Assembly: GCA_905221605.1 (NCBI GenBank)
Contig: CAJNDS010002645.1
Coordinates: 64,001 to 128,000, forward strand
Source: Symbiodinium natans
Lineage: Eukaryota > Sar > Dinophyceae > Suessiales > Symbiodiniaceae
Length of the DNA: 64,000 nucleotides
Direction: 5' to 3'
Below, in pieces: positions 42,224-52,554 of this stretch. The notes beneath the pieces were generated by a model. The model worked only from the letters and a program-made list of their open reading frames with translations, had not been told where the DNA came from and made no database searches. The translations under genes were made by a program, and so were the position numbers. Each line of letters begins with the position of its first letter. The first letter of the stretch is position 1.

Positions 42224-43611
42224 ATGGCAGCGCACCAGGCCGGTAACAAGCTGTCCACTTTGCTGCCGGCCGACGTCAAGCACTGGCTACCCATGCTCGA
42301 GGACATCACTATATCACCTTCCTTCACGACAAGAATGAGTGTCATGACTGCTCATCTCGAAGCAGAGCATGAGTGGACATACATTAGCCTGGACGCCACG
42401 CTGAAAATATGCCTGAAGCTGAAGGGCCAGACATCGTACCGGGCCTCCGCGTCGGCTCGCAACGACGCCCCTTTCGGGGATCAGCTTGCGTGGAGACGCT
42501 TGCTAACGGTAAGGGGTCGTTCGGGAGCTGTTCTACTTCTTCAGCCTTTACAGACAGAGAAGTCAGAGCACGTGCTGGAAGCCTTGCAAGAAACTTTCAC
42601 AGAGCGACAGCTCAGTTGTGTTGAGTATATAGCGACTGATAGTCCATCTGCAAAATTCTACTCGCTTGCAAAGTACACGTGCCCGAACTTAAAAGGCATG
42701 ATGCTGGACCCCATCTGGCGATTGTCTACGAGTATGGGCACTGGAACAAGCGCACGCCCGGATCGAAAACTCTGCGAGGCATCCTGAAGAAAACCTGCGC
42801 AGTCGACGATTCCGTGCGTCTGAGGCTGCAGATGACCTTGTACGACGGCGACATGTCCAGACCTTTAGATGAAGCAGAAGCAAAGTATAGGGACATGATT
42901 TTGTCGATGGATATGCCTGCCGAAGAAACAAATGCAGTCCTGGGAGGAATGGATTGCGAGACGCCGCTGCGCAGTAGACTGGAGTTCATCCAAGGGGTTG
43001 CTGCCGTCTGTTCGCGATACTCGCGTGAGGTCGCGCGCAAAGCGGCAGGACCCAACAAGGAAATCTACAAGATCCTGTTTGCTGCGTGCGCGCCGGATAG
43101 GCTGGAATGGTTGCTAAACAATGTTCGAGTGCGTCGTGCATTACCTAGACAGCAGCTGCATTTCTTGCCCAGCGGGACTTCTGGCAATGAGGCCCTGCAC
43201 GCGGAGATTAATTCGTGGTCGAGAAGCACGAACACGCTTCATCGCTCCACTTTAGCATTGAAGCTCCGATACTATCGTTACATAAAAGTGTCTGCTCATT
43301 ACCTTGCCACGCACTTTCCTTTGGCACACATTGTGTCAGAGACTGTGTTGTTAAGCAAAGCGGCTAGTAATTCCATTTGGTCGGATGATGATTGGATGAC
43401 GTGGTGCTCCGAACAAAACACTTCTGGCAGACAGAAGAAGGCCGATTTGCCTCTTGTCAAAGCTCGTCAAAATGAAGCTGCTTTGGTGAGAGCTTGGGTC
43501 AAAAAGCGACCAGCTGCCCAAGGCAGTAAGGTCCGCAAGGTGAAAAGAACTCCTCTTCGGGTCATCCGGCACCACACATTGCGTAGCTCTGGTGTGAAGA
43601 GTAAGTCGTAA
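42224..43611 (+). CDS. DDE-type transposase with one frame change
   Basis: Two overlapping frames form one protein. The first runs from an open start at about 42179 (first ATG at 42224) and carries YISLDATLK (Asp codon at 42392) and VEYIATDSPS (Asp at 42638). It then reads KGMMLDP and becomes nonsense. The second frame continues as HLAIVYEYGHWNKRTPGSK and carries GTSGNEALHAEINSW (Glu at 43189 or 43204). The Asp, Asp and Glu with these spacings fit an RNase-H-fold DDE transposase. The reading shifts back by one base around 42709 in a run of C (ggaccccatc), either a lost base, an assembly error or a -1 ribosomal frameshift. The C terminus is Lys/Arg-rich. The superfamily is not recognised. The N terminus may be supplied by the C-terminal zinc-finger part of the preceding ORF through an intron of about 70 bases. 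Confidence 0.6.
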
Positions 43612-45261
43612 GCTATGACTTACAGTCGCGGACTTGATCTTCCCGCGGCAGGATTCCTGCGTGCGCAAATAAAAAGAGACTTACATGTTGCTGTGCTGGT
43701 TTATAACAAGAACAGCAAGCTTGCGTCACAGTCATGCGTGCTAAGGAAATGGTTGTATTATTCTTACGCGCCACGTGAACGTGGTGCAATCATCATAACA
43801 GCGGAAACACCAATGATACGTTTTTTTTCCAGCTTGAAATTGATTTATTTTCTTTCTAACAACATGAATGGTTCAAGTAATGAAAATCTGCTAGTCAGTA
43901 GTAGACAACATTCGCAACTGATTTTTTCTGCTGGTTGAGGTGTTAATAGCATTAATGAAAGCTTGCAATAATTTTCCAGCGTCGTGCGAAAATTCAATCT
44001 ATATACATGGACATATATTCCTTAGTCTCGGCATGCGTCGCAGAGATACCGTTCATCTCTCATCGTACACGTGTGAACTTATCCAAATAAAAGCAATTAA
44101 TTCGAGCCGAGGATACGAGCATACTGCGAGCCACTATGTCTTCATTATATTCGGAGTGCGCCGCGCCGCCTCCCACTAATGTGTAATCTCGTTATTGTGT
44201 TACTTGTGTAAACAAAATCAATCAATGCATGCCGAGAATACGAGAATACTGTGAGCAGATATCTCTTCATTTTTCCCGGAGTACGCACCGCCACATCCCG
44301 CCTTGCCGCGTTGCTACGTTTTGTTTTTATTTCTTAAATTAGTATCTTCATCACGTTTTCAACAGTGTACTTTCGTGTTATTGAAGTAACTGCAATGATT
44401 TGCATATTTCGGTCTTATAGTTCTATATATTTATTTATTTATTGATGCGAGGCGTTTATGTTATTCACGCACACAGTACTCGTATATTTTTACTTGTTTT
44501 CTTAATTATGTTGCGTAGACGTTTTGATAATAAATACTGACTACCTACTCTACGTAGCCCAAAAAATACATTAATAATAACCACCTCAGAACGAAGCATG
44601 TAACTGCGGTCTTGTTTTCTTACTTAAAGACTAGTAGTGTTTTATGTTTTTTGTCTACACCATGTTCCGAGCTTGGGCGGGCTTGCGTGTATATGTATCA
44701 TACTAAATACTTTGCGCTGGCAATGTTTTAGTTCAAGTCTTATCCAAAACTCGACTTGCAAAAACTTTTTTCTTGCCCACCCACCTGTTTGACAGCAAAA
44801 AAAAAGGTAGATATGTGCGTCGTCTCGTCCCTGTGCATATTCTTACACATATAATAATATTTATATATGTATTTAGACTAGGTCTTTGTTGTAGTAAAGG
44901 AAAGCACAAGACAAAATAGACCTTAAAGGTTGCGGGCTCATATATATATATATATGTATGTACATATTGTTTTTCTATACTGTCTTACAGAAGCACCTGA
45001 TTCTGGAAGAACTGTCGCCGTACACCTTGTGGCAAGACATGCAACAGCTGCCGTCGACGAACGCGAACTGGGGCCCGAGCTGTCGAAACCCTCGCAAAAG
45101 ACGTGCTTCTGCAGCCTATGATCTGTTCTTTGCATGAGGCCCCCATACCCCCAAGATTGGCGGCCAGGAGCCCGGCAGTTGGAGCAGCTCCAGGGAAAAT
45201 GCCGGGCAAAGCACTGAGTCCTCCGAGCATAGAGGCTGCGTGGACATCCACATCCATACGT
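43612..45261. other. AT-rich right flank, no gene
   Basis: Very AT-rich sequence with many short frames and a (TA)n run at 44938-44956. Two loosely similar stretches occur near 44105-44180 and 44225-44300 (both with 'gagcatactg/gaatactg', 'tcttcat' and 'cggagt(g/a)cgc'), suggesting an old ~120-bp repeat. The right end of the mobile element should lie here, but I cannot place it. Confidence 0.4.
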
Positions 45262-45297
45262 ACCCTAAACCCTAACCCTAAACCCTAAACCCTAAAC
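45262..45297. repeat. Interstitial telomere-like repeat, CCCTAAA orientation
   Basis: Five tandem heptamers, one shortened to CCCTAA. Nearby sequence up to 46400 contains many degenerate CCCTAAA-like words. Confidence 0.9.
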
Positions 45298-45428
45298 GGA
45301 CATCTCTGGATTCCCCGAGTCCTTCAGGATGTGCAGCAGGTCGTCTGGGGGTAAAAACACCTCCTCCTGGCCGTTCCGGATCCTGACCGAGGCCGCGAAG
45401 CCCGAGCTGGCCCGGAGGCTGCGGATTT

Positions 45429-45505
45429 CTATATACATATATATCATATTATATATATATATATATAGTATATACATACGTACATATATACATATATATA
45501 TATAT
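45429..45505. repeat. (TA)n / (ACAT)n microsatellite
   Basis: Imperfect TA and ACAT repeats. They make spurious Ile/Tyr-rich frames on both strands. A similar TA run is at about 46696-46742. Confidence 0.9.
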
Positions 45506-48424
45506 GAGAAGCCTCTGCAGCGCTTCTTGCGCTGCCGCCAACCGGCGCTCCTGCAGGTCAATGCAGGCCAAATGCTGCTGCCCAAGCCCTAAACCAATCC
45601 CTAAAGCTCCGAATCCCAAGCCCCGAAGCGCTACACGCAAATCCTACAAATTGCGTGGCCTCAAACCCTGACCCTGGATGAAGGATGGAGAGGGTTGCGG
45701 GGTTGAGGTTGAGGCGAAGTTGCTGTTGCATGCGTGGAGTTGATATAATAGGTTGTATTCTGCGAAGTATTCTCCTTGCCCATTCCCGCACAGCAGAGTA
45801 TTTTTCTGCCCACCCACTGATTATCCCTGATCTGGCCACCCCCAGGCACCCAGCGAACCGAGTATTCTTGGGGGCTAATTAGGGACCGCGCACTGCAAAA
45901 AATCTTCCAGGTCCATGCAAAGGGGAGCGAGGCCGGGGGGGGGGTGTGGGGTGGCAGGCTTTGAGGATGCCAAAGTCAAAGGAGGGGATTAGCACCGTTC
46001 GCCGAGGCCGAAGTGAATTATTGTTGACGGCTGGCAGCGCCTTCGCGCGACAACGCTGAGGTATCCAGGGGGTTAAAGCACATATGCAGGATGTGGTAGT
46101 GTGCATGCTCTGCTTCTCCTTCTTGGGCAAGGATCCTTCATTGAGGTGTTCCCGCTGAAGCTGCAGCCAGTGCCTGAAAAAACATCGGGCGTCCTAGGCC
46201 CTCAACCCTTACGTTGAAATCCCGACGCTTTAAGCTGTAAACCCCTGCATAAGCAAGGCCCAAAGCCCCTCATTATCCCCCAAACCAAACCCCGACAACA
46301 CACCTCTAAACCACCTAGTGCTAACCCGAAGACTCCTATACCATCCCATACCCTCAACCCCCCGCATCCCTCCTAGACCCTGCGCTGTGCACAAGCTCTC
46401 ACCGGGCTTCGAGCTGCAGATGGAACGCCTTGCAAGTTCATGATAAGGGCTTTGTAGGGTTGACGGCTCGAGGCAGCAGTTGCGAATTCGGGTGGCTAGT
46501 TGATTTGCGTTTGGTGCTAGAGGGCCTAGGGAGTCGCGTGGCATTTGTGACTTGCAGCCAACCACCCTCTGACCCCATAGGGTGTAGAGTCCAAAAGCTC
46601 TCGGGTCCTTAAAGCTATCACGCCAAACTGCACAATCCTAGTTGCTGAGTACCCTGGGCCAAAAAATGGGTCACCTTTCAATTATGGTAGGATTCTATAT
46701 ATATATATATATGGTATATATATATATATAGTATATGTATATACCCCAAAAAGGCTAAAGGCTACCTCCTCAGCTACTAAGAAATTACTCGGACTAGGAG
46801 CTGCCTGTGAGCTCTGCGCGAAGTGCCGAAGTCTTTTCGGCTCAGGGAGGCGGCACAGCTGATCCTGGCAGTCATTGTTGGCATTTTTGGGTCCTCAAGG
46901 GAGGGAGTAGTGGGGAGTATTTGAATACGAAATCTCTTGGAAAGGATGCCGATGTGCGTATGTGCTTGTGTGCCTTTTTTGTCGCAGGTCCTCTTTCATG
47001 GCATGATTTGCGTTGTAACACCACAAGCTTGTACAGCTTAAAATATTGAAAAGGGGCTGGGAAGAGGGCCCCCCCCCCCCTCCGCCATTTGCAAGCACAA
47101 TGCTCACATGACAGGTTTGGAAAGGATTCTTATGTGTTTTGACGCATGTGCTCTTCATGGGACGATCTTCTTTATAACCTCTATTTATTTAATGTGTTTA
47201 ACCGGAGAACCATCACTTCCTCTATGTCTTGATCGGGCCGAAGGAAAATGACCAAAACGCAAAAAGGAGACCGACACAGTTCTCTTGAACCCCTGAGACT
47301 AAAATTTCTGTGTTGGAGTAGTCTTAGCAGTCGCCGCCCAGTATTCCAGAAACTAACTCCAGTTTGCCAATGACTACTAATGAAGCCCAACAAAAGGCAT
47401 AATCTGAGTAAAGGAAAGGAACGAAATTATCCAAACGCACAACCCAGTGATTCTCACGAGGCAGATGCGGCACCCAAGAAGTGCCCCATCTGTCCCTGCC
47501 TGCAGCCGTCTGCGCACGCTAGGCAGAAAGATGCCTGCTTCAGGCCACGGCCGCCGCAACTTTGCAAGCGCGCGCATGCCGCAGCTGCATTGGTGGCTGC
47601 GATCCGAAGTTGCGATGGCTGCAATGCACTCCGAAGCCCTGGCATGGTCGACCCAATGACTGCTGGTCCCGTAGGCACTGTAAGCCTCTTGCTCTTGGAT
47701 TCGTTGCGGCGATCAGCAAGGTTTGTTTGGAGCAAGGCTCTTAAGTCTTAAGGCTTAAGGTTCAAGGCTGATGAGCCAACATCGAGCGTTCAAGATGGTA
47801 AAAGGTGTGCTCAGTGGGGTTTCAGTCTGGCTCTACTGTATCACACATTGGAAATTAACCTTCTGTGCGGAAAGTGCAATTGAAGTCCTTCGCAGCTACT
47901 TTCGGAAACTTTCGTGGGACGGTTTCTTGCTCAGGTTGTTCAAGGATGTTCAAGGTTTTTGAGGTTCGAGCTTGTGCGGCACATACTCAAGCGGGGGCCG
48001 TGAAGGACAGGCTGCACAGGGCATCCGAGGACAATTTGCATGGCAACAGCTCAGAAAGCTGGAAAAAAAGGCGCGTTCCCAACAACAGGATACACGTCCG
48101 TGTGCGTGTACGTGTGCGTGTACGTGTACATATACGTGTGTGTGAGAGAGAGGGAGAGAGAGCATCCCTGTCCCAAACAGTGGCAGGTAAAGCCGAATCA
48201 GCTTCCGCGTTGCAGCCAGGCCGTTTCAGATCTACGAACCAGATGCCCACCCCTCCAGTGCATGCTTCAGTGTCAGTGCAAAAGCACGAAGTATAAGTAT
48301 AGTGTCAGTCATGAGCACACCTATTCACCTGAAGTCCCAGAGCGCGCATCTGCGCACTGCAGGCGCACGAATGCCGTAGGTGAGAAGCTGGGAAGACTGG
48401 AGATTGAGCGATGTTTTCCTCGTG
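45506..48424. other. No assignable gene; degenerate telomeric words and microsatellites
   Basis: Short frames only. It contains (TA)n at about 46696-46742, poly-C at 47071-47080 and a GT/GTAC simple repeat at about 48101-48160. I found no frame better than chance. Confidence 0.35.
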
Positions 48425-49333
48425 TCACCAAGCAGGCACGAACCCACATCCCTCGAAGTCCCAATAATCTCCACCATAGTTGGTGATCAACTCCGTTCCG
48501 GCAGCCACAGCTTTGGTAGTCCGGAAGTACATTACTCGTCCAAGCTCACACATCTTCACGTTCACCAGCTCACACTGACCTCTACTCTTGGCTCCGTTCA
48601 CGTATCTCCCTGGATTCTCCGTTGCATCGGCGAAGTCTCTGCTATCAACACAGAAAGCCATGTCTGCGGCTTGTGGGCCCGTCAGCAGCTCTTGCGGCGT
48701 CATGTTGAGCATGGCGGCCCCGTTCTTCAAAGGGCACCATGTGTACTCCATACCTTCATTGAACTCACGCAGGCCGACTTCACGATAGGTGAGCAATCGA
48801 CCCATGTAAGGTGGCAACACGCTACCCTTTGGCAGATTCCGTCGGGCAATCACACCTTGACCCGCACCCTTCAAGGTGGAGTTGCGCACCATGATGTCCT
48901 CCTGAGAGACAGGATAGAAGCGTGGAACGTTGGCCGATCTCCAGCGCAGTTTCCGCCAAGCCTCGACATCGTTGCTTGAGCCCAGCGCGGACGCGTCTTG
49001 GGGAACTGTGAACCCGTTTGATTCCAGGATCTGCTGGCAATCGCAAACACGGTGGTCACAGGCACACCAGTCCTTCAAGCAGCACGCTTCGCAGGATGCG
49101 GCATGCGCATCTCTTAGGCATCCCATTCCCAAGGATGCTGCGCTGAGGCGGATACTCTGCCGTCGAGACACGCTTGGCCCTGGGCTTGGCACGAAGCAAA
49201 GGAACCTCCACCTTTGCCAGCACACTAGGACGACCAAAGAGGCAGCAGTGATGTGGGACAACCCCAGGCGTTTTGGCATGGCAAAAGGTCGACGGGTGAT
49301 TGAAAAAGTTCTTGTTAAACCGTTGAAATTCAT
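48425..49333 (-). CDS. SET-domain lysine methyltransferase-like protein, probably plastid-targeted
   Basis: A 302-codon frame from an ATG at 49333. A second ATG at 49279 (residue 19) opens a cleaner leader and is the likelier start. From there a basic n-region (MPKRLG) leads to a hydrophobic core (ITAASLVVLVCW), then CFVPSPGPSVSRRQSIRLSAAS, an FVP motif followed by a basic Ser-rich stretch. This matches the bipartite signal-plus-transit leader of peridinin dinoflagellate plastid proteins. A Cys-rich segment (CEACCLKDWCACDHRVCDC, 81-99) precedes the SET domain at about 148-291: GAGQGVIARRNLPKG, NPGRYVNGAK at 240 (the substrate/SAM pocket motif) and ELITNYGGDYW at 281 (the catalytic Tyr motif). 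SET proteins methylate lysines; chloroplast examples act on Rubisco or aldolase, but the substrate here is unknown. No intron is visible. Confidence 0.75.
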   Translation of the reverse strand: MNFNGLTRTFSITRRPFAMPKRLGLSHITAASLVVLVCWQRWRFLCFVPSPGPSVSRRQSIRLSAASLGMGCLRDAHAASCEACCLKDWCACDHRVCDCQQILESNGFTVPQDASALGSSNDVEAWRKLRWRSANVPRFYPVSQEDIMVRNSTLKGAGQGVIARRNLPKGSVLPPYMGRLLTYREVGLREFNEGMEYTWCPLKNGAAMLNMTPQELLTGPQAADMAFCVDSRDFADATENPGRYVNGAKSRGQCELVNVKMCELGRVMYFRTTKAVAAGTELITNYGGDYWDFEGCGFVPAW

Positions 49334-52300
49334 CTTCCTTCTTCCTTAAAGCACTTCTCTTTCTCCCCCCAGGACTTCCGACTTTTTCAACTACAATGCG
49401 AAACTAGTGCTCAGAAAAGGCTTCAATCTAAACCGAATAGCGTCTTTTTGACCACACTATCAACCTTAGCAAGCAGTTGTGGACCATACCATGTACATGC
49501 ATGTACTAGCTTTTCGAACTTGGGAGGACGTGAACCGGACGCGGCTCATTTGAGCATGCTCTCTCTCTCTCTACCTAGAGGCCCTTCTGCAGACGTTCCG
49601 GCACATGTCACATATGTAAGGTCCATAAAGCCGCAGGTGGAACGTAATACATCGTAGTACGGTCTGTAAATCTGTGCTTGGAAGCATCTAACTCAGACAA
49701 TCCTCAGGCAAGACTCTATAGAGATGACTCCACACCGCACTGACATAAACCGTGTGCCTTAGTTACGTACAACGTTTCCGCAATTTTCGGTGTCGGCGTC
49801 ATTCAAGCAATGCAAGCACCTGCTCCAGATGCGATCTCCACGAAGCTTTTCATAGCCGGTCTTAGATTGTCTGAGATCTGAGGAATCCTGCTCTCGAGTC
49901 TGCTCTACGTGCACCAGATAGGTGCTGAGGCTCTTGGGATCTCAGGGACCCCCCGAGTATGCTGGCCCATTTGGGCTCTGTACATCTCTCTCCTCAGTCT
50001 AAACCGACAGACATGGAGCCGCCTCCAACGTCGAGCTCTTTTGGCAGTGGTCATGGTAGCCCGGCTCGGGTCGGGTTTCGGTTCGCCGGCGTTGGGGGTG
50101 GCGCTTGCCTCTCAGTGGGGCCCAGCCTCAAAGCACGAGCGTATCTTGTCACTTTGGACGCTTGTCGCATCCCCGCGCTGCTGCCGATATAGGGGGTCAC
50201 CCCACAATACCCGCCCCATCCATAGGAACATTCTGAAAGGGACCTTTCAAGCGAGACCCTCTGCAATTCAGAACAAGCTCCATGACCTTCTGAGACTTCA
50301 ATCACAATCCCTTATTGGTATGTAGCGTACCTAAATTATTCCTTGATACCATATTCAGAACAAGGATGAAGCCGTTCTTCTGTTCCTCCCTTAACTTCAT
50401 GAGGCCACGACGTGAGAGGAGCCGCAGTACGCGCTTCGCTGCCCCTGGCGGCTCGACGAAACGCTGCGAGCTTGAAGACAGGGCCTTGTAAAAAAAGAAG
50501 TTATACCTTCACAAACCGTTCCCGCTGATACTGACCCCCAAACAGCCCCCCAACTTCTAAGCTTCAGTGTTTTCAGCCCCCCGACCCCCGCCCGAAGCCC
50601 TAAACCCGAAACCAGTGACAGGAGGGGCCTTGGGGTCCGCCTTGGGGCTGAGGTTACAAGTGCCGGGCTCCAGTTCCCCCGAAAGTTGCAGCAACTTTTC
50701 GCCGCACCCGAATTTTGGAGTTTGGGAGGCGGAGTGCGGGGTGGGGTAGCGCTACAGCAGGGGGACTGATTGCTTGCTTTCGGACTGCTTTGTGCCTGAT
50801 TAGCATGGTTGGGGCTTTGTGAGGCTTAGGCTTCCGAGCTTATCCGGTTTACCCACATGAAAACCCCTTAAAACTCCCAGGGGCCTGGTCTCTCCTTGGC
50901 ACAAGGATCGGGGCTTCGAGGCCTTGCAAATCGCTGAGTCACTCTTATCCTTTCCGATAATTAATGAGTGATTTTGGTCACGATGTCTTCTGAGATGTTA
51001 TCTCCCCTGCGCGCACTTGCAAATTGACAGAGCTAGATGCAGCCTTACAAGAACTGGATGTAACTGTAATGGCTCTCCATTTACCGGAGGCCAAGCCATG
51101 CCAAGCCAAGCCCCGCAAGAAACCGCGGCCTGCATCTCTTGCAGGAGGTGCGCTGCCAGCGCCTCAGCTCCAGTCTGCTTATCTTTCCTCAGCATGTTCT
51201 CTGTGCCTTCGCCAGCAAAAGCCCCACGCAGCAACACTCTAGCAGCAATGCATGAGGCAGCAAAGGCAGCAGAAATGAGAGACGAAGGCGTTGCAAATAC
51301 TGAGTCCAGGGCTCGGTCATTCGCTCTCGATACGCATGATGCTTCGCCTGGCCACATCGCATCGCAGGAGTGGCCGGCAACAGAATGGTAAGAAACCAAG
51401 TGTCGCACTTCTAAGGCAGACAGGCGAGCTGCTGCCTGGCACAGGGAAATCCACTTCTCAGCTCAGCCTCTCTGCGTCTTGCAAGGAAAGGGCCTGGTGA
51501 GGGCATCGGCCGGCTGCCGCCCACACCTTGGTATCCGCCAAAGAAACAGTAACAATAATAATGGTCAAAACAATAAAAAGAATCAAAATAAAAACAAAAA
51601 TACTAATTAACAATAATAACAATAAGCAGTACGATGCCTCGATGTGTGTCTGCCGCAACCGACTCCAGGCTTCCTGTTCCACCGTGTCGCTGCGCACTTC
51701 ATCCAAAACTCAGAGAGGAGGAGACGAAGGAGAAGAAGAGCGAGAGACAGAGAGAGACAGAGAGAGAGAGAGAGCGAGAAGGAATGAAATGGCAGATGGA
51801 GATGACATTAGATGAAAGGGAGATGTGCGTGGAGATGAAAGAGATGAGATAGGAGTATGATGGAGGGAGACAAAGTGAGAGCAAATGAGTGAAAGAGAGA
51901 GACGAGAGAAATGCGCGCGGGCCCGGAGGATAAGAGAAGACGATGAGAGAGCTATCACCTCCCTCTGCCATGTCAAACTCTCGCTCTCGTCTTCAAATAT
52001 CTCTCGCTGAGTGTCATCTCTCTACCTCCTGTTTGCTGTATCCTGTCATCTCGCGCGTATTTCCCCTCTATCTCTCGCCTTTCTCTCTTTATCGCATTCT
52101 CTGTCTTTGTCTCCCGCTCTCTCTGTCATCTCTTCCCCTGTCTCATCTTTTCATCGTCCCGCATCCTGCCTCGAGATCTTCCGGAACATGATGATGCAGG
52201 ATTGTGTATCGATTCCTGAGTGCGTGGGAGAAGCGCGTTTCGTGGGGAACAGCTTATAATAGACATGTATAGACGGAGACATGCGTAGGCATGTGTAGAC

Positions 52301-52554
52301 TGTGCACTCGTTCCCTTGCCACGTGCAGGGGCACCCTGCGTCCGTTTGGCGTAGATTGCCAAACGCACGCGGCTGAGTGAACGCCAGGCATGGAGCCTTG
52401 GTGCACACAGGTCTGACCGCTGGTGCAGCTGGATGTGCGGTATTGGATGCATCGCTCTGTTGATATTCAGCAAAGTTTGTCTTTAGCAACTGCAGACTCC
52501 AGCATGTGCATCGCACCGGGCGCCGCAACAGCAAGGGCTCACGAAAAGTATTTG
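49334..52554. other. No firmly assignable gene; polypurine and polypyrimidine tracts
   Basis: Weak plus-strand exon-like runs occur near 51025-51090 (LTELDAALQELDVTVMALHL) and 51215-51390 (AAMHEAAKAAEMRDEG), possibly one small gene with introns, but without a defined start. A purine-rich GA tract covers about 51710-51930 and a pyrimidine-rich CT tract about 51968-52150. No other structure is recognised. Confidence 0.35.
51710..52150. repeat. GA-rich tract followed by CT-rich tract
   Basis: About 220 bases of imperfect GAGA/GATGA repeats are followed, after 40 bases, by about 180 bases of imperfect CTCT/TCTC. The two could pair as a loose hairpin. They create Ser/Leu and Arg/Glu frames that are not genes. 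Confidence 0.75.

Larger units (their letters stand above)
24854..43700 (+). mobile_element. Large plus-strand transposon-like gene block (ends not defined)
   Basis: All convincing frames between about 24.8 and 43.6 kb are on the plus strand, in DNA that is clearly less GC-rich than the flanks, with short introns. The block contains repeats at its left side, small zinc-binding ORFs, an F-box/RING-like protein, a giant ORF with nuclease, helicase, polymerase-like, protease-like and zinc-finger regions, and a DDE-type transposase. Carrying replication enzymes together with a transposase is the logic of self-synthesising transposons such as Polintons. However, none of the Polinton hallmark proteins (protein-primed family-B polymerase, retroviral-type integrase, packaging ATPase, capsid) is seen. 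The boundaries are approximate: I found no terminal inverted repeat or target-site duplication by eye. The true length is probably about 5.5 kb less than shown if the duplication is an assembly artefact. Confidence 0.55.

Noticed and set aside
24854-43611. Integrated giant virus or virophage
   Set aside because: Nuclease, helicase and polymerase-like regions would fit, but I see no capsid, packaging ATPase or virus-type promoter pattern, and a DDE transposase is present. A transposon is the simpler reading, although a virus-derived replication module is possible.
23400-45000. Terminal inverted repeats of the large element
   Set aside because: I compared the AT-rich left (23.4-24.9 kb) and right (43.6-45 kb) flanks by eye. 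I found only (TA)n runs and matches of nine bases or fewer (such as gaggcggcg), which are not significant.
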